In this document: one piece after another, positions 1-6,612 of the stretch | Position numbering within the stretch: position 1 is the stretch's first letter | How the letters are laid out: every line of letters begins with the position of its first letter | Origin: an uncultured Christensenella sp. | GTDB taxonomy: Bacteria > Bacillota > Clostridia > Christensenellales > UBA1750 | Length of the DNA stretch: 22,740 nt | Assembly: GCA_905193155.1 (NCBI GenBank) | Contig: CAJJNQ010000038.1 | Coordinates: 1 to 22,740, forward strand | Reading direction: 5' to 3' | The notes under the pieces: model-generated | Seen by the model: the letters and a program-made list of their open reading frames with translations, nothing else | Told to the model about the DNA's origin: nothing | Database searches by the model: none | Position numbers and translations under genes: made by a program

Positions 1-278
1 TCCCCTTACACAGGGGAGCCCGCTGCAACCGAAGCCTCCCCCCCTAAGGGGAGGTGGCTCGGCGCAGCCGAGACGGAAGGGTGGTTTCGGCGCGCAGTGA
101 AACAACCCCTCAGGCGCTTCGCGCCAGCTCCCCTTACACAGGGGAGCCCGCTGCAACCGAAGCCTCCCCTCCTAAGGGGAGGTGGCTCGGTGCAGCCGAG
201 ACGGAAGGGTGGTTTCGGCGTGCAGTGAGGCAACCCCTCAGTCCGCTACGGCGAACAGCTCCCCTTACACAGGGGAAC
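1..278. repeat. Tandem hairpin-rich intergenic repeat, two full units plus a partial third
   Basis: Unit 1 spans 1-128, unit 2 spans 129-259 and a third begins at 260 but diverges after about 19 bases. Each full unit contains three short inverted repeats: CTCCCCT/AGGGGAG around TACAC, CCTCCCC/GGGGAGG around CTAA, and CTCGGC/GCCGAG around a short loop. The two full units differ at only a few positions up to about base 100 of the unit, then diverge more. Unit 1 begins at the window edge, so the array may extend to the left. The style resembles REP/BIME-like interspersed repeats common between genes of gut Clostridia. No open frame here looks like a real gene. Confidence 0.9.
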
Positions 279-295
279 CTTCTTATTTTTGGGGA

Positions 296-325
296 TGGTC
301 ATTGGGTACGCTTTTCTGGTATAAT
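296..325 (+). promoter_or_regulatory. Candidate sigma-A promoter for the phospholipase-like/UMF1 operon
   Basis: TATAAT at 320-325 is preceded by TGG, giving an extended -10. A weak -35 (TGGTCA, 296-301) lies 18 bp upstream. It would leave a leader of about 110 nt before the start at 445. That leader contains a small GCGT/ACGC hairpin near 350-373. Confidence 0.5.
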
Positions 326-444
326 TCTTCCTATAGAAGCGATACAAACGGTAAAGTCAGCGTGATTTTACGCAAGCCTGAAAAGATCTTGACACAGGCG
401 CGGTACACTCATAGCGATTTTGAGGAAAGAGGAGGCCAGCGGGG

Positions 445-1260
445 ATGCCATCCACCTACGCACATTTTCGTTTCGGGCAGGAGGTTTACAAAGAACTGCT
501 GCCAAAATGCCGGACGGTGATCGACGCCTTCCGTCCGCTTTATGACATCGGTCTGCACGGGCCGGACATCTTGTTTTACTACCACGCCTTGCAGCCCAAC
601 GCGGTCAGTGCGGTGGGGTTCGAGGCGCACGAGCGGCCGGGCAGAGACTTTTTTCTCCGCGCCGCGGGAATTCTGCGGCAGAGCGGCAAGGCGGAGCTGG
701 CCTACATCTACGGCGTGCTGTGCCACTTTGCGCTGGATGTGAGCTGCCACGCCTATGTCAATCAAAAAATACGGGAGAGCGGGATCAGCCACACGGAGAT
801 CGAGGGCGAATTTGACCGCAGCCTGATGATCGCAGACGGGCTGAACCCCGTGACGCATTGCCTGACGGGACACATCGTGCCCAGCCGGGAGAACGCGGAG
901 GTCATCGCGCCGTTTTACGACAGCGTGACGGCGGATAACGTGCGCACAGCGCTGCGCAGCATGATCTTTCAAAACAAGATGCTGCTGGCAAAAAGCGGAG
1001 CAAAGCGCAAATTAATCTATGCGGTCCTGAAGCTCACCGGGAACTATGAGGATATGCACGGGCTGGTGATCAATCCAAACGGCAATCCCGCCTGTGCGGA
1101 CAGCAACGCAGAGCTTCTGCGGCGCTACGGGCTGGCCGTGAAGCGGGCAAAGGCATTCATTGAAAACTTGGGCGGCGTTCTGGAAGGCGAGCGGAACTTA
1201 GACCCGTTGTTCCGCTACAACTTTGAGGGAACGGAGCCGGAAAGCGGGGAGACATTATGA
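445..1260 (+). CDS. Zinc-dependent phospholipase C-like protein (PF00882 type)
   Basis: A 271-residue protein beginning MPSTYAHFRFG, the characteristic opening of the bacterial proteins annotated as zinc-dependent phospholipase C family. Possible metal ligands are visible: His7, His38 and Asp41 (LHGPDIL), His47, His94 and Asp98 (CHFALD), His102, and His116 with Glu120 (HTEIE). There is no signal peptide, so it probably acts in the cytoplasm, unlike secreted clostridial alpha-toxin; the true substrate is unknown. The ATG at 445 is preceded by AGAGGAGG at 428-435. The stop overlaps the next start (ATGA, 1257-1260), so it is probably translationally coupled to the UMF1 transporter. Family assignment is fairly sure, phospholipase activity is not. 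Confidence 0.8.
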   Translation: MPSTYAHFRFGQEVYKELLPKCRTVIDAFRPLYDIGLHGPDILFYYHALQPNAVSAVGFEAHERPGRDFFLRAAGILRQSGKAELAYIYGVLCHFALDVSCHAYVNQKIRESGISHTEIEGEFDRSLMIADGLNPVTHCLTGHIVPSRENAEVIAPFYDSVTADNVRTALRSMIFQNKMLLAKSGAKRKLIYAVLKLTGNYEDMHGLVINPNGNPACADSNAELLRRYGLAVKRAKAFIENLGGVLEGERNLDPLFRYNFEGTEPESGETL

Positions 1261-2558
1261 GACTGATTCGCGCGCTGAAAAAACTCAAGGCGTTTCAGGG
1301 ACTGACCGAGCAGGAGCTTGCGTGGGTGCTGTACGACGTGGGCAACTCGGCCTACACGATGCTGGCCTGTTCGCTGATCCCGATCTGGTTCAAGAGCATC
1401 GCGGTGGGTCATGCGCCGGGACAGATCAGCTCGGACAACGCGACGGCCTATTACTCGCTGGCGATCTCCATCGTGACGGTTACGGTGGCGCTGCTGGGGC
1501 CGGTGCTGGGCGCGCTGGCGGACCACAAGGACAAAAAAAGGATGTACTTCACCTCCGCGGCGGCGCTGGGCATGATCTTCTGCGTGCTGACGGGCTTTGC
1601 GTGGAGCTGGCTGCTGTTCCTGATCCTGTTTGTGGTGACCAAGATCTGTTACAGCGCGTCGCTGACGATCTACGATTCGATGCTGGGCGACATCACGACG
1701 GAGGACCGCATGGACGAGGTCTCCTCCAACGGCTTCGCGTGGGGATACCTGGGGTCGTGCATCCCGTTTTTGATCGCACTGATCGCCTATGTGCTGGGGC
1801 CGGACATGGTCGGGCTGATTCCCGCGCTGCTCTCGCGCGGCATCGGCGTGTTTGTCACGGCGGCATGGTGGCTGATGGTGACGGTGCCGCTGCTGCTCGA
1901 TTACACGCAAAAGAACTATTCCTCCGGCGAGAGCGCGTCGGTGGGCGCGGCGTTCCGCAAAATCTTCGGCACGCTTCGCCACATCGCGCTGCACGACAAA
2001 AAGGTGCTGTTCTTCCTAATCGCGTTCTTTCTCTACATCGACGGCGTGGGCACGATCATCGACAACTGCATCAACATCGGCACCGACCTGAACCTCAACA
2101 CCGTGGGGCAGGTGATCTTCCTGCTGGCGACGCAGGTGGTGGCCTTTGGCGGAGCGCTGGTGTTTGCGAAGCTCTCGAAGAAATACACCACCGCGCATCT
2201 GATCCTGGTGTGCATCGCGGGCTACTTCTGCGCGTGCCTGTACGCGCTGACGCTGAAAAACCTGCTGCACTTTGCGATTCTGGCCTTCGGCGTGGGATGC
2301 TTCCAGGGGTCGATCCAGTCGCTCTCCCGCTCCTACTACTCCAAAATCATTCCGGCGGAAAACTCCGGCGAATACTTCGGCATCTACGACATCTTCGCCA
2401 AGGGCGCGTCCTTCCTCGGCTCCGCGGTGCTGGCGGCCGTCAAGCTCCTAGGCGGCTCGATCAACGTGGCGGTCGCGTGCCTGACGGTGTTCTTCGCGCT
2501 GGGCTTCGTTTTCCTGAAGATTGCGGACAAGCAGAAATCCTCCCGCGCGGCGGAGTAA
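1257..2558 (+). CDS. MFS transporter, UMF1 / Atg22-like family
   Basis: A 433-residue polytopic membrane protein of about 12 predicted helices. The N-terminal signature WVLYDVGNSAYTM (around residues 23-35) and the segment after helix 2 (LGALADHKDKKRM) are typical of the UMF1 family, the bacterial relatives of the yeast vacuolar effluxer Atg22. Members are thought to export small solutes such as amino acids, but the substrate in Clostridia is not established. Its start lies inside the stop of the upstream gene (ATGA overlap). Both genes are likely one transcript ending at the palindromic terminator at 2572. The pairing with a phospholipase C-like protein could mean handling of a lipid-derived headgroup or related small molecule; that is inference. 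Confidence 0.9.
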   Translation: MRLIRALKKLKAFQGLTEQELAWVLYDVGNSAYTMLACSLIPIWFKSIAVGHAPGQISSDNATAYYSLAISIVTVTVALLGPVLGALADHKDKKRMYFTSAAALGMIFCVLTGFAWSWLLFLILFVVTKICYSASLTIYDSMLGDITTEDRMDEVSSNGFAWGYLGSCIPFLIALIAYVLGPDMVGLIPALLSRGIGVFVTAAWWLMVTVPLLLDYTQKNYSSGESASVGAAFRKIFGTLRHIALHDKKVLFFLIAFFLYIDGVGTIIDNCINIGTDLNLNTVGQVIFLLATQVVAFGGALVFAKLSKKYTTAHLILVCIAGYFCACLYALTLKNLLHFAILAFGVGCFQGSIQSLSRSYYSKIIPAENSGEYFGIYDIFAKGASFLGSAVLAAVKLLGGSINVAVACLTVFFALGFVFLKIADKQKSSRAAE

Positions 2559-2571
2559 AACCTTCTTTCGC

Positions 2572-2616
2572 AAAAGCCCCTCGCTTTCGGAAAATTTCCG
2601 AAAGCGAGGGGCTTTT
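2572..2616. terminator. Bidirectional palindromic terminator between convergent genes
   Basis: Arms 2572-2593 and 2595-2616 are perfectly complementary (22 bp) around a single central base. The GC-rich core GCCCCTCGC is flanked by AAAA/TTTT, so it supplies a U-tract on either strand. It separates the UMF1 gene (plus) from the FAD dehydrogenase (minus). Confidence 0.9.
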
Positions 2617-2715
2617 ATTGAGGCTTTCCTTTGCGCGGGGGAGATTCCAGGGGCAACGGCCTCTGTTTATTTCCCCTTTGTACCCTGATAAAGGGGCGGC
2701 TTTGAGTGCAGTGCC

Positions 2716-4122
2716 TTACAGGCGGTTCGCGATTTCCCGGGCGACGACCACACCGGTGACGGAGGCCTGCATCAGACCTCTCGTGATGCCCGCGCCGTCG
2801 CCGATGGCGAAGAAGTTGTTCACGGCGGTTTCGAACTTGTCGTCCACGGTGATCTTGGAGGAATAGAACTTGACCTCCACGCCGTAGAGCAGGGTGTTCT
2901 TGCTGTAAAGGCCGGGCGCGAGGTGATCGAAGGCGCGCATGGCCTCAATGATGCTGGTCAGGTGGCGATGGGGCAGCACAAAGGACAGATCGCCCGGCAC
3001 CGCGGTGGTCAGGGTGGGGATGGTGGTGGATTTTTTCAGGCGGGAGACGTCGGTGCGGCGCCCCTGGAGCAGGTCGCCCAGGCGCTGCACCATGATGCCG
3101 CCGCCGGTGAGCATGTTGCCCAGCTGCGCGATGTACTTGCCGTATTCGGTGGGCTGGTCAAAAGGCTTGGTGAACTTGGTGGAGACGAGCATGGCGAAGT
3201 TGGTGTTTTCGGTATGGCGCGCCTCATCGGCATAGCTGTGGCCGTTGACGACCGCGATCTTGCCGTCGTAATGCTCCTCGGAAACCAGTCCGCCGGGATT
3301 CATGCAGAAGGTGCGCACCTTGTTTTCAAAGGTGTCGGAATAATAGACCAGCTTGGCCTCGTACAAGTGCTTGGTCAGGTGATCCATCACGGAATTGGGC
3401 ACCTCGACGCGCACGCCGATGTCCACCTCGTTGTTGAGGGTGGAGATGCCCGCGCCGTGAGCGACCCCGGTCAGCCACGAAGCGCCCGCACGACCGGGAG
3501 CCGCCACAACATATTTCGCCGCGACCTGCTCGGTCTCGCCGCTCTTCTTTTTGAGAATCGCGCCGGTGACGGCGCCGTTTTCGGTGAGTATATTTTCGCA
3601 GGTGGTGAACTCCTGAAAGGTGAAGTTGTCGCTCTGACACAGCTTGCGGTACATCGCGCGCAGCACGTCGAAGGAATACTCGGTGCCCATGTGGCGCACC
3701 GGGCAGGGGACGAGCTGAATGTTGTACTTGCTGGCCTCGTATTTGAACTCATCAACCTTGGGGTCGTTGAGGCCGTGCACCAGATCGGGCGCGCCGAAGG
3801 CGAGATACTGGTCGTCGCAATATTTGATCAGATCGCGCACCGTCTGCCGCGGCAGATAGTCGGGCAGGTTGCCGCCGACCTCTTCCGACAGGGAGAGCTT
3901 GCCGTCCGAGAACGCGCCCGCTCCCGCCCAGCCCTGCATGATGCCGCAGGGCTGGCAGCCTACGCAATGGCCGGTCTTGCGCGCAGGGCAGTTGCGGCGG
4001 TCGATGCTGCTGCCTGCATCCACGATCAGCACGCGCGCCTGCGGCGCTTCCTTTTGCAGTTCCAGAGCGGTGAAGATGCCCGCCGGACCTGCTCCGACGA
4101 CGATGACGTCAAATTCGCGCAT
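2716..4122 (-). CDS. NAD(P)/FAD-dependent oxidoreductase (COG2509-type FAD dehydrogenase)
   Basis: A 468-residue cytosolic flavoprotein. The N-terminal Rossmann fold for FAD is clear: GAGPAG at residues 10-15 and an acidic residue ending beta-2 (Asp35). A second FAD-contact motif lies near the C-terminus (FFAIGDGAGITRGL). The segment GWAGAGAFSDGKL (about residues 64-76) is the family hallmark of the uncharacterised FAD-dependent dehydrogenases of COG2509. Four cysteines, C45-x7-C53-x2-C56-x2-C59, precede it and could bind metal or an iron-sulfur cluster. The ATG has GGAG about 9 nt upstream (minus strand) and a candidate promoter at 4187-4216. The physiological substrate is unknown; related proteins act on reduced aromatic or polyene substrates. 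It is convergent with the UMF1 operon and probably monocistronic. Confidence 0.9.
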   Translation of the reverse strand: MREFDVIVVGAGPAGIFTALELQKEAPQARVLIVDAGSSIDRRNCPARKTGHCVGCQPCGIMQGWAGAGAFSDGKLSLSEEVGGNLPDYLPRQTVRDLIKYCDDQYLAFGAPDLVHGLNDPKVDEFKYEASKYNIQLVPCPVRHMGTEYSFDVLRAMYRKLCQSDNFTFQEFTTCENILTENGAVTGAILKKKSGETEQVAAKYVVAAPGRAGASWLTGVAHGAGISTLNNEVDIGVRVEVPNSVMDHLTKHLYEAKLVYYSDTFENKVRTFCMNPGGLVSEEHYDGKIAVVNGHSYADEARHTENTNFAMLVSTKFTKPFDQPTEYGKYIAQLGNMLTGGGIMVQRLGDLLQGRRTDVSRLKKSTTIPTLTTAVPGDLSFVLPHRHLTSIIEAMRAFDHLAPGLYSKNTLLYGVEVKFYSSKITVDDKFETAVNNFFAIGDGAGITRGLMQASVTGVVVAREIANRL

Positions 4123-4186
4123 TGGATTTCACTCCACTTAAATGTTATTTTCGATCCGTGCAGATTTTCCCCGCACAAACCAATCT

Positions 4187-4216
4187 ATTTTACCACGAGG
4201 GACTCGCGTTTTACAA
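4187..4216 (-). promoter_or_regulatory. Candidate promoter of the FAD dehydrogenase gene
   Basis: Read on the minus strand: TTGTAA (4211-4216), an 18-bp spacer, then TAAAAT (4187-4192) with an extended TGG. The expected start of transcription is about 55-60 nt before the ATG. Confidence 0.6.
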
Positions 4217-4280
4217 GAGGTTAGAAAGAATATCTTTGAGAAAAGACCGTTTCTTGCAGGGCGCGTTCTTTCCGCTTCGT

Positions 4281-5804
4281 TTACCCGATGCGGAAAAAGC
4301 GGGGCAGGCGGTCGGGATCGACCGGCACGGTGACCTCGCCGCCCGCAAAGTGCGCGCCGCTCTCATCCTGCCAATTTCCCTCCGGCAGGCGGACGGTGCG
4401 CTGCAGCGCGCCCTTTTGCAGTACGGGCGCAACGATGGTCCCGTCCGGCAGCACAAACTGGTCGGCAATCTCCTCCATCCCGCAGTCGGGAAAGGCGTAT
4501 GCCATCGGGGCGAGGATCGGCTCGCCGGTGCGGGCGCTCTGCTGCACCCACTGCCAGAGCTTCTCCCCCATCGCCTGATGGAGCTTTGCCGCGCGGAGCA
4601 CGCGCGCGCCGTTTTCGGGCGAGAGCACGCGCCACGGGGCGACGGAGAACTGCATCATCGGAAAAAGCGCGGAGACCTGCGCACAGCGGACGATCAGCTC
4701 CTGGTCGATGACATGTCCCGGCTCGAAGTTCGTCCACTCGCCGCCGCCCACCATATCCGGGCAGAGGAAGGGATGGCCGGTCAGCGCGGCGTTGAACGCA
4801 TCGGGCAGTATGCAGGACAAGCCCTCGCCGTCCCAGGCGTGCGTTTTGTCGCGCAGACGCTGGTTGAGGGGCTTGCCGCCCGCCTTCCAGGTGTCCTTGA
4901 CTTCATTATAAGCATATTGCGCGGCAAAATCGAACCACGCGGCGGTAAAGTCCGCGGCGCTGCGGCCGGAAGCCTCCTGCGCGGGCAGATAGAACTGCGC
5001 CCCGCCGCCGTCGAACTTGAAGCCGTCCACGCCGTACTCCTTTTCCAGCGCGGAGAGCTGCTCCCGCATCCAGGCGCGGCCCTCCTCGTTGGTAAAGTCG
5101 ATCGCAGCGGAATAACCGTTCCACCACTTGATGAGCACAGGTTTGCCGTCCCTGCCGCGGATCAGCGCGCTGGGGGTGTTCAGCGCCTTGCGGAAGGGCG
5201 CGCTGTCGGGCGAAACGACCGGCACCGCCCACACCATCACGGCAAAGCCCATTTCATGCAGTTCCTTCACCATTCCCGCCGGGTCGGGAAAGCGGCCGGG
5301 ATGGAAGCGCCAGACGCCGTAATCCTCCTGCCAGGTATCGTCGATCATCAGCACGCCGGGCGCATAGCCGTTGGAAAGCAGCGCGCGGGCATAGTCGAGC
5401 ACGGCCTGCCGGTTGTGGTCATAGCGCAGCTCCACCCAGGTGTTGAACTGGGGCGTGACGTAGAATGCGCGCTCCGGGCAGCGGCCGTCAAAGGGAAAAT
5501 GCGCCTTCATGCCGCCGAGATACCCTTCCCGCAGGGTTGCGCCGTGCTGTTCCAGCAGGATGGGTGCGCTTCCCTCGGCGCGGAGAATCCCACGGTCAAA
5601 GGAAATCGCAAAGGGCTCCTCGCTCCAGACCGTGCGGCCGTGGCTGGAGACGAAGAACGGCGCGCTCTGGTTGCCGCGCCCCTCGCGCCGCAGGTCGATG
5701 GCATAGACGCTGTGCGCGCTCAGCGGCATCTTTGCGCCGTCGTGCACCGCGCCGCCCCACCAAAATTCCCCTTCCTCCACCTTCGTCATCAGGGTGCTGC
5801 TCAT
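4281..5804 (-). CDS. Glycoside hydrolase family 31 (alpha-glycosidase, MYORG/alpha-galactosidase-like branch)
   Basis: A 507-residue protein without a signal peptide, so intracellular. An N-terminal beta-sandwich (about 1-115) is followed by a (beta/alpha)8 barrel. Barrel motifs include MIDDTWQEDYG (153-163), FHPGRFPDP (167-175) and GFKFDGG (261-267). Asp265 is the expected catalytic nucleophile, and Asp325 in AWDGEG is a candidate acid/base. The CPDMVGGGEW motif (348-357) and absence of the usual alpha-glucosidase signatures point to the branch containing human MYORG and bacterial alpha-galactosidases rather than maltases. The start has GAGGGG about 10 nt upstream on the minus strand and a promoter at 5859-5887. 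No sugar transporter lies next to it, so the substrate cannot be read from context. GH31 membership is firm, specificity is not. Confidence 0.9.
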   Translation of the reverse strand: MSSTLMTKVEEGEFWWGGAVHDGAKMPLSAHSVYAIDLRREGRGNQSAPFFVSSHGRTVWSEEPFAISFDRGILRAEGSAPILLEQHGATLREGYLGGMKAHFPFDGRCPERAFYVTPQFNTWVELRYDHNRQAVLDYARALLSNGYAPGVLMIDDTWQEDYGVWRFHPGRFPDPAGMVKELHEMGFAVMVWAVPVVSPDSAPFRKALNTPSALIRGRDGKPVLIKWWNGYSAAIDFTNEEGRAWMREQLSALEKEYGVDGFKFDGGGAQFYLPAQEASGRSAADFTAAWFDFAAQYAYNEVKDTWKAGGKPLNQRLRDKTHAWDGEGLSCILPDAFNAALTGHPFLCPDMVGGGEWTNFEPGHVIDQELIVRCAQVSALFPMMQFSVAPWRVLSPENGARVLRAAKLHQAMGEKLWQWVQQSARTGEPILAPMAYAFPDCGMEEIADQFVLPDGTIVAPVLQKGALQRTVRLPEGNWQDESGAHFAGGEVTVPVDPDRLPRFFRIG

Positions 5805-5858
5805 CCGAATCTTTCCCCTCTTTTCTGCCGGAGTTCCGGCGTTTTTTCCGATAAGCCT

Positions 5859-5887
5859 ATTTTACCATCCCGCAGCGCCCCGCACAA
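5859..5887 (-). promoter_or_regulatory. Candidate promoter of the GH31 gene
   Basis: On the minus strand: TTGTGC (5882-5887), a 17-bp spacer, then TAAAAT (5859-5864) with an extended TGG. The leader contains a CCGGA/TCCGG hairpin just before the ribosome binding site. Confidence 0.6.
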
Positions 5888-5930
5888 GCCCAAACGGAAC
5901 AATAGAAAATTTCAATTTTTTCAAAAGAAT

Positions 5931-5957
5931 TTAGCACTCACCTATTGACAGTGCTAA
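5931..5957 (+). promoter_or_regulatory. CIRCE operator (HrcA site) over the hsp20 promoter
   Basis: TTAGCACTC (5931-5939), a 9-nt spacer, and CAGTGCTAA (5949-5957). This matches the CIRCE consensus TTAGCACTC-N9-GAGTGCTAA at 17 of 18 arm positions. The single mismatch (C for G at 5949) falls in the -35 hexamer that starts within the spacer. HrcA bound here should block RNA polymerase until heat shock. Confidence 0.92.
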
Positions 5958-5973
5958 CAAGTGCTGCTATAAT
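5945..5973 (+). promoter_or_regulatory. Consensus sigma-A promoter of hsp20
   Basis: TTGACA (5945-5950), a 17-bp spacer, TATAAT (5968-5973), and an extended TGC. Both hexamers are perfect, the strongest promoter in the window, which fits a gene kept silent by a repressor. Confidence 0.93.
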
Positions 5974-6073
5974 ACAAACTGTACCAAGGAAAGGAAGGGA
6001 TCCGAAAGGAGAGCTTCCCGAAGGTACGAGATTTCAAAAAGAATATGGGAATCCGTGAATGGAGGAATGAATT

Positions 6074-6514
6074 ATGTTGCCTAGCATTTTTAGTGAAAAC
6101 CTGTTTGATGATCTGTTTGACGACGCTTTTGACCGCAACTTCTTCTCCGGCCGCAATCCCCTTTATGGCAAGCACGCCCGCAACCTGATGAAGACCGATG
6201 TGCAGGAGAGCGATACCGATTACACGCTGGAGATCGACCTGCCCGGTTTTACCAAGGACGAAGTTCATGTGGATCTGAACAACGGTTATCTCACCGTCAG
6301 TGCCGAAAAGGGACTGGACAAGGATGAGGAAAACAAGAAGGGTCAGTACATCCGCCGCGAGCGCTACGTCGGCTCCTGCCAGCGCAGCTTCTATGTGGGC
6401 GATGTCCGCACCGAGGACGTGAAGTGCAAATACGAGTCCGGTGTGCTGCGCGTGACCGTGCCCAAGAAGGACGCCAAGGCCATTGAAGCCCCGAGCCGCA
6501 TCATGATTGAATGA
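6074..6514 (+). CDS. hsp20: Small heat-shock protein, Hsp20/alpha-crystallin family
   Basis: A 146-residue ATP-independent holdase chaperone that binds unfolding proteins in the cytoplasm as large oligomers. It has an N-terminal FDDLFDDAFD-rich segment, then the alpha-crystallin domain (about residues 35-140), visible as DYTLEIDLPGF, VHVDLNNGYLTVSAEK and the C-terminal signature ESGVLRVTVPK. The ATG at 6074 has GGAGG (6061-6065) 8 nt upstream. It is monocistronic, bounded by the CIRCE-controlled promoter upstream and a strong terminator downstream. The ~94-nt leader can fold into a hairpin (GTACC 5981-5985 with GGTAC 6023-6027; GGAAG 5993-5997 with CTTCC 6014-6018). Length and domain content are normal for the family. 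Confidence 0.97.
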   Translation: MLPSIFSENLFDDLFDDAFDRNFFSGRNPLYGKHARNLMKTDVQESDTDYTLEIDLPGFTKDEVHVDLNNGYLTVSAEKGLDKDEENKKGQYIRRERYVGSCQRSFYVGDVRTEDVKCKYESGVLRVTVPKKDAKAIEAPSRIMIE

Positions 6515-6550
6515 TCCTATCCCCCGTTTGGGATAAAGAAGCCTAAATAA

Positions 6551-6597
6551 GAAAGCCCGCCCGCAGAACCCAAGGTTCTGCGGGCGGGCTTTCTTTG
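6551..6597. terminator. Bidirectional terminator between hsp20 and the CPA2 antiporter gene
   Basis: Perfect 20-bp arms at 6551-6570 and 6574-6593 with a CAA loop. The core is GCCCGCCCGCAGAACC, followed on the plus strand by a short T-rich stretch. Confidence 0.88.
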
Positions 6598-6612
6598 CGT
6601 CCACACGCTGAT

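Noticed and set aside
1..278. CRISPR array
   Set aside because: The repeating unit is ~128 bp, nearly identical throughout, with no short-repeat/unique-spacer alternation and no cas genes.
389..417. TTGACA at 389-394 as the promoter of the phospholipase-like gene
   Set aside because: The nearby TACACT (404-409) is only 9 bp away, and the hexamer at correct spacing (TAGCGA) is poor. The extended -10 at 320 is better.
2653..2698. CCCCTTT/AAAGGGG inverted repeat as terminator of the FAD dehydrogenase
   Set aside because: It lacks a U-tract on the minus strand; the palindrome at 2572-2616 is a far better terminator for both genes.
4122..5948. A 608-codon open frame on the plus strand opposite the GH31 gene
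   Set aside because: It is antisense to a gene with clear catalytic motifs, has no ribosome binding site or family resemblance, and reflects high GC content. The same applies to the long frames opposite the FAD dehydrogenase, pepC and M20 genes.
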